A stretch of DNA of 34,730 nucleotides from CAZHAC01 sp964383855 (GTDB lineage Bacteria; Chloroflexota; Dormibacteria; Dormibacterales; Dormibacteraceae). Under the pieces are notes generated by a model that was given only the letters and a program-made list of their open reading frames with translations, made no database searches and was not told where the DNA came from. A program made the position numbers and the translations under genes. Where the stretch lies: contig CAYLIP010000026.1 of the NCBI GenBank assembly GCA_964383855.1, positions 1 to 34,730 on the forward strand, written 5' to 3'. Below, piece after piece: positions 15,521-26,815 of this stretch (position 1 is the stretch's first letter; every line of letters starts with the position of its first letter).

Positions 15521-16768
15521 TTGTCATCTCCGGCCGTTACCCCTGTGCGCGCGCCGGGCCGGGCGCGCGTCCTCAGCGCTCTTCGCCACCGGAACTACCG
15601 CCTCTTCTTCACGGGCCAGGCCATCTCCACGGTCGGGACCTGGATGCAGAGCATCGCGATGCCATGGCTGGTTCTACAGCTGACCGGGAAGGACTTCCTG
15701 GTCGGGCTGACTCTGGCCGTCCAGTTCCTGCCCATGCTTCTCTTCGGGCCCTTCGGCGGCATCGTCGCCGACCGCTTTCCGAAGCGGCGGATACTGGTCT
15801 GCACCCAGGCCGCGTACACGGTGCCCGCCCTCCTCCTCTTCCTGGCCACGCATTTCGGCTTCGTGACCTATCCGATGGTCATGCTCGCCGCCCTGGCCGT
15901 GGGCACGATCAACATCTTCGACGTCCCGGCCCGGCAATCGTTCTCGATCGAGATGGTCGGCCGCGACGACCTCATGAACGCGATCGCGCTCAACTCGTCG
16001 GTCTTCAACGGCGCCGCCGTGATCGGTCCCTCGCTGGCCGGGGTGGTGATCGCGACACTCGGGGTGCAGCTCTGCTTCCTGGTCAACGCGGCCAGCTTCG
16101 TGGCCACGATCGCCGCGCTCTTCCTGATGCGGAACCTGCCCGCGCTGGTCAAGTCGCCGGGCACGGCGTCGCTCTGGGCCCGGATCCGGGAGGGCGCCGG
16201 CTACGCCCGGCACGACCCGGTCGTCGGCTCCCTGCTGGCGGCCGTGGCGGTGTTCTCGCTTTTCGCCATGAACCGGCTCACCCTGATCCCCCTCTTTGCC
16301 GAGCGGGTGCTGCACGTGGGCGCCGCGGGGTTCGGCTTCCTGATGGCTGCGCTCGGCCTCGGAGCCTTCACCGGCGCCATCTCACTGGCCGCCTTCCCGG
16401 GCCACGCTTCCGGGCGCCGCCAGTTCGGCATCGGAATCGTGTGGTCGGCCATGCTCGTCGCCTTTTCGTTAAGCCGCTGGACGCCGCTCTCGGCCGCGCT
16501 CCTCTTCGGCGCCGGCTTCTGCCAGATGTGGTTCCTGGCCACCTCCAACACGCGCATCCAGACCCTCACCCCGGACCACCTCCGGGGTCGCGTCATGGCG
16601 CTCTACGCGCAGGCGGTCATGGGCGTGGGGCCGATTGGCGCCACGCAGGCGGGATTGCTTTCGTCGCTCTTCGGGCCGCCGGTGGCGATGGCCACAGGCG
16701 CGGTCGTGGCCGGGCTGACGTTGGTCGGGGTCCGGATCGGACGCCCGGCGGTGTTCACCGCCGAGTAA
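15521..16768 (+). CDS. Major facilitator superfamily transporter (EntS-like efflux type)
   Basis: Predicted 12-helix inner-membrane exporter driven by the proton gradient. Seen: the start LSALRHRNYRLFFTGQAIST, VGTWMQSIAMPWLVLQLTGK, the A-loop FGGIVADRFPKRRIL, the FDVPARQSFSIEMVGRDDL block and LTPDHLRGRVMALYAQAVMG, all typical of the MFS_3/EntS group. The reading frame is open further upstream, but that region overlaps the divergent SRPBCC gene. I choose TTG at 15521 (ten bases after GATCAT); GTG at 15545 is equally possible and shortens it by eight residues. About 415 residues, normal. Substrate cannot be inferred. Confidence 0.9.
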   Translation: MSSPAVTPVRAPGRARVLSALRHRNYRLFFTGQAISTVGTWMQSIAMPWLVLQLTGKDFLVGLTLAVQFLPMLLFGPFGGIVADRFPKRRILVCTQAAYTVPALLLFLATHFGFVTYPMVMLAALAVGTINIFDVPARQSFSIEMVGRDDLMNAIALNSSVFNGAAVIGPSLAGVVIATLGVQLCFLVNAASFVATIAALFLMRNLPALVKSPGTASLWARIREGAGYARHDPVVGSLLAAVAVFSLFAMNRLTLIPLFAERVLHVGAAGFGFLMAALGLGAFTGAISLAAFPGHASGRRQFGIGIVWSAMLVAFSLSRWTPLSAALLFGAGFCQMWFLATSNTRIQTLTPDHLRGRVMALYAQAVMGVGPIGATQAGLLSSLFGPPVAMATGAVVAGLTLVGVRIGRPAVFTAE

Positions 16769-16786
16769 AGGGCAGGCCTCGAGGGG

Positions 16787-18121
16787 TCAGCCCCAATAGG
16801 CCTCGAGCACCGCCGCGATCGCGAGCGCGGGCACGATCCAGCGGAGCGCGAGAACGAACTCGGCGTAGGCGGCGGCGACGCGCGCCGCCCAGCCACCCCC
16901 GCGCTCCATGTGAATAACGCTGGCCCCGATGTGCACGGCCAGGCCTCCGGCCACGATCGCCGCCGGAACCTCGACCAGGCCGTTGGGCAGGATGCCGTGC
17001 AGCGCCAGCGACCAGGAGGAGAGGGCGGCCGCGTAGCCGATCAGAAATCCGGGCAGGAAGTTGATGAGGAAGCCGGACAGGCCCAGCGTGACCCCCGCCA
17101 GCAGACCTGCGAGCAGCACGGCCAGCAGGTTGTGAGCGAAGAAGTTGGCCGCGGCCAGCGGTGGGCTCGGAGCCTGCGCCGCGCCGAGGAGTGCGCCCAG
17201 GACGGGACGCGCGAGACGGGACGGGATGACCGAGGCGCTGCCCGCCATCCAGCCGAGCGCGGCGCCCAGCGGCAGCCCGAGGGCGGCGATCAGGACCGGC
17301 ATCCAGCGCTGGCGGAGCAGCCGGGGAAAAGCGGGCCGGCCGGCGAACGCAGCCGGGACCCCCGTCGCGACCCGCCGGCCCAGATGAAGGGCGCCGGCGT
17401 CGCGGGCCAGCAGTGACTCGCGGCTGAAGCCGGCCAGCCCCATCCGCACGAGCGCGATAGCGACCACGGTCATGAAGCCGGCGAAGCCCCAGAGCAGCTC
17501 ACCGCGGCCGACCAAAATGAGGGCCGCCTCCAGCTGCAGCACGGCCGACATGGGCAGGATGATGAAGCTGGCCATGACGTTGGCGGCTCGCATGGTGCGC
17601 GCGTTGGCGCTCACGATCACGGCGCCGGCGACCATCGCCGCGACCTGGCAGACGGTGCTCAGGGCCAGGCTGGCCAGGATGCCGGCCGGGAAGTAGCCGA
17701 GGCCGGGGAAGATGGCCAGCGAGTAGACACCGAGCGCGCCATAGCAGAGTGCGAGTGAGATGGCCAGCACCGACGCCACCTTTCCGAAGTAGATCTCCGA
17801 CTCGCGCAGGGGGGTCGAGAGCAGCACGTCGAGGGTTGCCCGTTCACGCTCCCCGACGAACGATTCCAGGGCCAGCACCAGCGAGAAGCTGGCCGGCAGG
17901 AAGACGACGAAGAAGGCGCCGACCACGGTCAGCCGCTCGACGATGGCGTTGACGCCCCCTCCCCAGTAGCTGAGGGCGCGGATGCCGAAGGCGCTGAAGA
18001 CCGGGATCGCCAGCGCGAGCCCGATCATGGCGCTGGCCAGCCGGAAGTCCCCCGCCGCATCCCGCAGGTCGCGCAGCGCGACCAGCCTGGCTCGGGAGCC
18101 CCGGCCGAAAAGCGAGCGCAA
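16787..18121 (-). CDS. ABC-2 type permease fused to a SpoIIM-like membrane domain
   Basis: Membrane subunit working with the ATPase at 18135-18917. Seen: residues 1-240 are an ABC-2 permease half (RDLRDAAGDFRLASAMIGLA, FVVFLPASFSLVLALESFVG, then ERERATLDVLLSTPLRESEI, the usual cytoplasmic coupling segment, and five or six hydrophobic helices). Residues about 260-444 are a second membrane region with the SpoIIM pattern: FFAHNLLAVLLAGLLAGVTL, LINFLPGFLIGY, HGILPNGLVEVPAAIVAGGL, and a final helix. SpoIIM-like proteins are normally separate genes. TTG start 13 bases after the ATPase stop, no clear ribosome-binding site. It may export or insert something into the envelope; the substrate is unknown. 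Convergent with the MFS gene. Confidence 0.83.
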   Translation of the reverse strand: MRSLFGRGSRARLVALRDLRDAAGDFRLASAMIGLALAIPVFSAFGIRALSYWGGGVNAIVERLTVVGAFFVVFLPASFSLVLALESFVGERERATLDVLLSTPLRESEIYFGKVASVLAISLALCYGALGVYSLAIFPGLGYFPAGILASLALSTVCQVAAMVAGAVIVSANARTMRAANVMASFIILPMSAVLQLEAALILVGRGELLWGFAGFMTVVAIALVRMGLAGFSRESLLARDAGALHLGRRVATGVPAAFAGRPAFPRLLRQRWMPVLIAALGLPLGAALGWMAGSASVIPSRLARPVLGALLGAAQAPSPPLAAANFFAHNLLAVLLAGLLAGVTLGLSGFLINFLPGFLIGYAAALSSWSLALHGILPNGLVEVPAAIVAGGLAVHIGASVIHMERGGGWAARVAAAYAEFVLALRWIVPALAIAAVLEAYWG

Positions 18122-18134
18122 TTCGGCGCCGGCT

Positions 18135-18917
18135 CTACGCGGTGATGGGCTGCGCAGTTCCGTCGCTCGTCAGGTGCTCGCCGACGATGGCGAGGTAGAT
18201 GTCCTGCAGGCCGGGCCAGCGCCGGACCTCCTGCCGCGGCTCGAGGCCGGATTGACGCACGAGCTCCTCGATCGATCCCAGCGCCAGCAGCCGGCCGGCG
18301 GACATGATGCCGATCCGGCCGCCGAGCGCCTCCGCCTCCTCCATGGAATGGGTGCAGACGACCAGCGAGCAGCCCGAGGCGCGGAGCTCGTTGAGGAATG
18401 CCCAGGCTCGCCGGGCGGAGTCGGGATCGAGGGCGGAGGTCGGCTCGTCGGCGAGGACCAGGGCAGGCCGGTGAAGGGTGGCCCGGATCAGCGCCACCTT
18501 CTGGCGCATGCCCTTGGAGAAGGTGCCGAGCCAGCGGTCACCGGCCTGTAGCAGGTCGAAGGTCTCCAGCATCTCCTCGATGCGGGCCTTCCGCATCTCC
18601 GGCTCCAGGCCGTAGATGGACCCGAAGTAGTCGAGGTAGGCCCGGGCGGGCATGCGCTCGTAGAGCCCGGGAACCTCGGGCATCAGTCCGATCCGGGCAC
18701 GCACCGCGTTGGAGTCTGCCCGCACATCGATGCCGTCGACGACGACGTGGCCGGCGGTCGGCATCACCAGGCCGGACATGCAGCGCAGGGCGGTGCTCTT
18801 GCCGGCCCCGTTGCGCCCGAGCAGGACCAGGCTCTCGCCGCGGCCCAGCCGCACCGTCAAGTCAGCGACGGCGGCCACGTCCCCGTAACGCTTGACAAGG
18901 CGTTCTACCTGGAGCAC
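18135..18917 (-). CDS. ABC transporter ATP-binding protein (ABC-2 exporter type)
   Basis: ATPase for the adjacent ABC-2/SpoIIM membrane protein. Seen: Walker A GRNGAGKST, Q-loop region IGLMPEVPGLYERMPARAYL, signature FSKGMRQK, Walker B LVLADEPTSALDPDS and H-loop CTHSMEEAEALGGRIGIMSA. The signature has FSKGMRQ in place of LSGGQ, as is common in NatA/CcmA-like proteins. 260 residues. GTG start, eight bases after a TAATAT box: the message is probably leaderless. It is read divergently from a coiled-coil gene whose start codon is 22 bases away. Confidence 0.93.
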   Translation of the reverse strand: MLQVERLVKRYGDVAAVADLTVRLGRGESLVLLGRNGAGKSTALRCMSGLVMPTAGHVVVDGIDVRADSNAVRARIGLMPEVPGLYERMPARAYLDYFGSIYGLEPEMRKARIEEMLETFDLLQAGDRWLGTFSKGMRQKVALIRATLHRPALVLADEPTSALDPDSARRAWAFLNELRASGCSLVVCTHSMEEAEALGGRIGIMSAGRLLALGSIEELVRQSGLEPRQEVRRWPGLQDIYLAIVGEHLTSDGTAQPITA

Positions 18918-18925
18918 TGGCGGCG

Positions 18926-18932
18926 ATATTAT
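18926..18932. promoter_or_regulatory. Overlapping divergent -10 boxes (minus TAATAT 18926-18931, plus TATTAT 18927-18932)
   Basis: The seven bases ATATTAT read as TAATAT on minus and TATTAT on plus, both near-consensus. They lie eight bases before the minus GTG (18917) and seven before the plus GTG (18940). It is the most AT-rich spot in the surrounding few hundred bases and the clearest of the symmetric promoters here. Confidence 0.6.
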
Positions 18933-18939
18933 TCAGTGC

Positions 18940-19149
18940 GTGATCCGCAGGCGCGGAAACAAGCGTGCCGACCGGCTGGCGCAGCTGGTTGACGACGCCC
19001 AGGAGCTGGTGGGAAAGCTCGTGCAGGAAAACCGCACCCTCCGCGCCCGCAATGCCCAGCTGGCCAGGGAGGTCGACCGCCTCACCAAGGGCTGGGAGCA
19101 GATCAGAAAGCTGGCGCGGGACGCGCCCCGAGCGCGCCGCACGCGCTGA
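18940..19149 (+). CDS. Small coiled-coil protein (69 residues)
   Basis: Not recognised. The product is basic at both ends (IRRRGNKRADRL, APRARRTR) and has a central heptad pattern LAQLVDDAQELVGKLVQENR with LRARNAQLAREVDRLTKGWE, a likely two-stranded coiled coil. No membrane helix. GTG at 18940 is chosen because TATTAT lies seven bases before it; the frame is open further upstream but that part would overlap the divergent ABC ATPase gene. Ends ten bases before the pyrD stop. Could be a small DNA- or ribosome-associated factor; function unknown. Confidence 0.68.
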   Translation: MIRRRGNKRADRLAQLVDDAQELVGKLVQENRTLRARNAQLAREVDRLTKGWEQIRKLARDAPRARRTR

Positions 19150-19159
19150 AGCACCCTCA

Positions 19160-20110
19160 TCAGTCGCGCGGCAGGTAGCGCGGCAGCTCGGCCAGCGAGG
19201 AGAAGCCGCCCCGCTCCAGGTGAGCCGCGATTCCGTCGTGCACGCTCTCGATCGCGCGCGGGTCGACGAAGGTGGCGGTGCCGACCTGGACCGCGGCGCA
19301 GCCGGCGGTCAGGAACTCGAGCGCGTCATCGGCGGTGGTGACCCCGCCGATGCCGATCACGGGGATGCGGACGGAGCGGGCGGCCTGGTGGGCCAGGTGG
19401 ACCGCCATGGGCCGGATCGCCGGCCCGCTCAGGCCGCCGGTGCGGAAGGCGAGCCGCGGCCGGCGGGCGCGGAGGTCGATCGACATGCCGACGAAGGTGT
19501 TGACCGCGCACAGTGCATCGGCGCCGGCCTCGGCGCAGGCGCGCGCGATGATGCCGATGTCGGCGACCATCGGTGTCAGCTTTACCCAGACCGGGAGCCG
19601 GGTCCGCCCGCGCACGGCGGAGGTCACCGCCGCCGCGGCGCGAGGATCGTTGCCAAAGTACATGCCACCCTGCTCGACGTTGGGGCAGCTGATGTTGATC
19701 TCGAACCCGGCAACGCCGGGAACGCCGTCGAGGCGCGCCGCCAGCTCTCCGTACTCCTCGGCCGACTCGCCGTTGATGTTGACCAGCACCGGCACCTCCC
19801 AACCCGCCCAGAGGGGGCAGTAGTCGCGGATCAGCGCCTCGACCCCGGGGCCCTGGAGGCCGATCGCGTTCAGCATCCCGCTCGGGGTCTCCACGATCCG
19901 GACCGGCGGATTGCCGGGCCGGGGGTTGAGGAAGATGCCCTTGGAGAGGATGGCGCCGACCTTGGCGCGGTCGAGAATGGGAACGTCGGTGCCGTAGCCG
20001 AAGGTCCCGCTCGCGGCCATGACCGGCCCCCGCAGGCGGATGCTGCCGAGGTCGACCGAGACGTCGGGCGAATTTTCGGGCGAATGTTCGCGCGACTGTT
20101 CGAGCGTCAT
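19160..20110 (-). CDS. pyrD: Dihydroorotate dehydrogenase 1B, catalytic subunit PyrD
   Basis: Oxidises dihydroorotate to orotate with FMN, passing electrons through PyrK to NAD in a PyrD2-PyrK2 complex. Seen: RGPVMAASGTFGYGTD (FMN loop), NAIGLQGPGVEALI, the active-site NINGESAEEYGELA and FEINISCPNVEQGG, where Cys142 is the catalytic base that defines class 1, VWVKLTP, and the C-terminal phosphate-binding IPVIGIGGVTTADDALEFL with GTATFVDP. 316 residues. The ATG overlaps the pyrK stop (ATGA). The first 16 residues consist of the repeat E-x-S-R/P three times (12-base DNA repeats at 20066-20101), extra to the family core. Last gene of the operon. Confidence 0.95.
   Translation of the reverse strand: MTLEQSREHSPENSPDVSVDLGSIRLRGPVMAASGTFGYGTDVPILDRAKVGAILSKGIFLNPRPGNPPVRIVETPSGMLNAIGLQGPGVEALIRDYCPLWAGWEVPVLVNINGESAEEYGELAARLDGVPGVAGFEINISCPNVEQGGMYFGNDPRAAAAVTSAVRGRTRLPVWVKLTPMVADIGIIARACAEAGADALCAVNTFVGMSIDLRARRPRLAFRTGGLSGPAIRPMAVHLAHQAARSVRIPVIGIGGVTTADDALEFLTAGCAAVQVGTATFVDPRAIESVHDGIAAHLERGGFSSLAELPRYLPRD
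20066..20101 (-). repeat. Three 12-base tandem repeats at the 5' end of pyrD
   Basis: On the minus strand GAACAGTCGCGC, GAACATTCGCCC and GAAAATTCGCCC follow one another, encoding EQSR-EHSP-ENSP in an N-terminal extension not needed for the DHODH fold. Likely slippage-derived. Confidence 0.7.
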
Positions 20111-20924
20111 GGCCGGGCCGGGGCCGATTCCGGCGCTGGCTCCGAGATGGACGCCTCTTCCGCCGAGCCGGAGTACGGAAGGTGGCCGGGGAGCGAGGGC
20201 CAGTCGATGCCGGCCGCCCGGTAGACCGGTCCCTCGGTGCAGGCGCGGCTGTAGCCGCCGGCGCTGAGCGGCACCGCGCACCCCAGGCAGACGCCGGTGC
20301 CGCACCCCATGTACGTCTCCACCGCGACCTGCGCGCCCGGCCAGCGGGCGGCCACCGCGGCCAGCATCGGGTTGGGACCGCAGGCGAGCACGGCGCCCAC
20401 TTCGGGGACGGCCGCCACCGCCGTGCCGTGGAAGCCGAGCGACCCGTCGTCGGTGGCCCAGGTCGCCTCGTCCCCCTCCCATTCCGGCGAAAGCTCTGAG
20501 CGGCTACGGGCACCGTGGACCCAGTGCACGCGCAGGCCGGCGGCGCGGGCGCCGCGTGCCGCCAGCAGCATCGGCGCCACGCCCAGACCGCCACTGACGA
20601 GCGCCACCGACTGCCAGGCGGCATCGAGCGAGAAGCCGCGGCCCAGGGGGCCGAGGAGGCTGACGCGATCTCCCGGTCGCAGCTCGGCAAGGCGGCGGGT
20701 GCCCTCGCCGACCGGCTTGAAGATGATCTCGACCACCCCGTCGCGAGCGGTGTAGACGGAGAACGGGCGCCGGAGCAGCGGGCCGGGGCGCATGAGGACG
20801 TTCACGAACTGCCCGGCCCGGGCGGCTTCGGCGATGGCGGGGGCGGCGAAGCCCATCACCCAGTAGTGGGGCCCGCGTTTGCGGAAGCCGGCGACCTCGG
20901 CGGTCAGCTCGTGGAGCGCTTCGG

Positions 20925-20928
<4 letters not shown>
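20107..20928 (-). CDS. pyrK: Dihydroorotate dehydrogenase B electron-transfer subunit PyrK
   Basis: FAD and [2Fe-2S] protein that transfers electrons from PyrD to NAD. Seen: N-terminal FAD barrel with GQFVNVLMRP and RRPFSVYTARDGVVEIIFKP, GEGTRRLAELRPGD, the NAD-binding domain VALVSGGLGVAPMLLAARG and VLACGPNPMLAAV, and the C-terminal iron-sulfur loop YMGCGTGVCLGCAVPL followed by YSRACTEGPVY, with four Cys in the C-x4-C-x2-C-x12-C style. 273 residues from the GTG at 20928, which overlaps the carAB stop (GTGA) with GGAGGG just upstream. The longer frame upstream is a shadow of carAB. The last 20 residues are a Ser/Glu/Ala/Pro-rich tail. Confidence 0.95.
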
Positions 20929-25243
<4,315 letters not shown>

Positions 25244-25247
<4 letters not shown>

Positions 25248-25789
25248 TCCAGGATCACGACGGCGTCCACGCCGTCCTCCTCCTGCAGGCAGACCTCGAC
25301 CCGCTCCCCGGCCGAGGTGGGCACGTTCTTGCCCACGTAGTCGGGGCGGATCGGCAGCTCGCGGTGCCCGCGGTCGACCAGCACCGCCAGCTGGACGGCG
25401 CGCGGGCGCCCGAACTCGAGGAGAGCGTCCATCGCGGCGCGGATGGTGCGGCCGTGCCAGATCACGTCGTCGACCAGGACCACCGTGCGCCCGTCGATGT
25501 CCGGCACCTCGCTCGCCGGCCGCCGGCTCTCCTGGGGACGCAGGTGAAGGTCGTCCCGGTGGCGGGTGACGTCCAGCCTTCCGAAGGGCACCTCGCGGCG
25601 CTCCATCTCATTCAGGACGGCGGCCAGGCGCTGCGCGAGCACGTCGCCCTTGCTCACGATGCCGACCAGGACCAGGCCCTCGACGCCGCGGTTGCGCTCG
25701 ACTATCTCGTGCGCGATCCGCAGGACCGAGCGGCGCACGCCGTCGGCGTCCATCACGCCGGCCTTCCGGCGGCGCTCCGAGACCTCCAT
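25244..25789 (-). CDS. pyrR: Bifunctional pyr operon RNA-binding regulator / uracil phosphoribosyltransferase PyrR
   Basis: Binds a loop in pyr mRNA when UMP is abundant and lowers expression; it has weak uracil phosphoribosyltransferase activity. Seen: the start RRSVLRIAHEIVERNRGVEG, GIVSKGDVLAQRLA, LDVTRHRDDL, the PRPP motif VVLVDDVIWHGRTIRAAMDA and LAVLVDRGHRELPIRPDYVG with GKNVPTS at the C-terminus. In most homologues the PRPP motif reads VLYTGRT; VIWHGRT is a small variation. 181 residues. The ATG overlaps the pyrB stop (TGATG). Placed second, after pyrB, not first as in Bacillus. A matching RNA loop lies in the pyrB leader. Confidence 0.95.
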
Positions 25790-26715
25790 CAGGAGAGCAC
25801 CATGTCGAGCAGGGCCATCCGGACCTGCACGCCATTGCGCGCCTGCCTGAAGTAGGCGGCGCGCGGATCGGCGTCGACGGCCGGGTCTATCTCGTCGACC
25901 CGCGGCAGCGGGTGCATCACGATCGAGCCCGGAGGCAGCAGCGCCATCTCCCGGGGCCCGATCGTGTACACGCCGTGCACGGCCTCGTACTCCTCGAGAG
26001 TGGCAAAACGCTCCTTCTGGATCCGCGTCTGGTACACGACGTCAACCTGCGGCAGCACCGCCTCGAGGTCGGGCTCCTCGTGCCACCTGACGCCCTGCGC
26101 ATCGAGATGGTCTTTGATGTCCTGCCGCATCCCGACCTGCTTGGGGGCGACAAACCAGACCGTGACGCCGCGGTACTTGCTGAGGAGGTAGGCCAGCGAG
26201 CGGACCGTGCGGCCGTTGGCCAGGTCGCCGACCATCGCCACCCGGACGCCGTCCAGCCGGCCCAGCTCGTCGCGGATCGTGTAGACGTCGAGCAGGGACT
26301 GGGTCGGGTGCTGGCCCTTGCCGTCGCCGGCGTTGATGACGGGCACGTCGCTGACGGCGGCGGCACGGCGGGCGGCGCCTTCCTCGTTGTGCCGCAGCAC
26401 GATCACGTCCGAGTAGCCGCTGACGATCCGGATCGTGTCCTCGAGGGTCTCGCCCTTGGCGGCGCTCGAGAACTCGCGCGCGTTGTCGGTGCCCATGGTC
26501 CGGCCGCCCAGCCGGAGCATCGCCGACTCGAAGGAGAGGCGCGTCCGGGTCGAGGGTTCGTAGAAGAGCGCCGCCATCACCCGGCCCTGCAGGCGGCCGG
26601 CGGCCCGGTGCGGCTCGGCACGCATCTGGTCGGCCCGGCTGAAGACGTCCTCGAGCAGGTCGCGCGTGAACTGCTGGGATTCGACCACGTGACGAAGCCG
26701 CTGCGATACGGCCAT
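25789..26715 (-). CDS. pyrB: Aspartate carbamoyltransferase catalytic chain PyrB
   Basis: Condenses carbamoyl phosphate with aspartate, the committed step of pyrimidine synthesis. Seen: FYEPSTRTRLSFESAMLRLG (carbamoyl-phosphate site, STRTR at 55-59), the active-site Lys loop AAKGETLEDT, VLRHNEEGAA, GDGKGQHPTQSLLDVYTI, MVGDLANGRTVRSLAYLLS, the aspartate-binding VVYQTRIQKERF and MHPLPRVDEIDPAVD. 308 residues. No regulatory chain PyrI or pyrC neighbour is present. ATG with AGGAGG seven bases upstream, one of the few good ribosome-binding sites in the window, fitting its translational control. First gene of the pyr operon. Confidence 0.96.
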   Translation of the reverse strand: MAVSQRLRHVVESQQFTRDLLEDVFSRADQMRAEPHRAAGRLQGRVMAALFYEPSTRTRLSFESAMLRLGGRTMGTDNAREFSSAAKGETLEDTIRIVSGYSDVIVLRHNEEGAARRAAAVSDVPVINAGDGKGQHPTQSLLDVYTIRDELGRLDGVRVAMVGDLANGRTVRSLAYLLSKYRGVTVWFVAPKQVGMRQDIKDHLDAQGVRWHEEPDLEAVLPQVDVVYQTRIQKERFATLEEYEAVHGVYTIGPREMALLPPGSIVMHPLPRVDEIDPAVDADPRAAYFRQARNGVQVRMALLDMVLS

Positions 26716-26716
26716 G

Positions 26717-26775
26717 AAAAAACCTCCTTCCCGGCCTCTCGGGACCGGACTTAAAGGACCTCGACGGGAATTCTA
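26717..26775 (-). promoter_or_regulatory. pyr operon promoter and PyrR-binding leader hairpin
   Basis: Minus strand: -10 TAGAAT (26770-26775), then an mRNA leader of about 48 bases. The loop GGUCCCGAGAGGCC (26733-26746) matches the PyrR consensus ARUCCNGNGAGGYU at every conserved base, except that the outer A-U pair is replaced by G-C. It is flanked by CCGG...CCGG arms (26731-26748). UCCUU (26754-26758) can pair with AAGGA (26725-26729), which is part of the AGGAGG ribosome-binding site, and UUUUUU (26717-26722) follows. PyrR binding would stabilise a structure that hides the ribosome-binding site or ends transcription. The consensus is established knowledge; its use here is inference. Confidence 0.75.
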
Positions 26776-26801
26776 ACGACACCTCCAACCTCGGGGTCGG
26801 C

Positions 26802-26807
26802 GAGAAT
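26802..26807 (+). promoter_or_regulatory. Possible -10 box of the ABC exporter pair (GAGAAT)
   Basis: GAGAAT, followed by CG as in other promoters here, lies eight bases before the ATG at 26816. It differs from TAGAAT in the first base, so support is weak. It is divergent from the pyr promoter, 27 bases apart. Confidence 0.35.
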
Positions 26808-26815
26808 CGTCGCCC

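Noticed and set aside
16769..16786. Possible terminator with repeated GGCCTCGAG between MFS and ABC-2/SpoIIM genes
   Set aside because: Only a four-base GGGG/CCCC stem around the stop and no T-run; too weak to annotate.
18892..18897. Perfect TTGACA upstream of the coiled-coil gene
   Set aside because: Spacing to the TATTAT box is 29 bases, too far for a -35, and it lies inside the divergent ABC ATPase gene.
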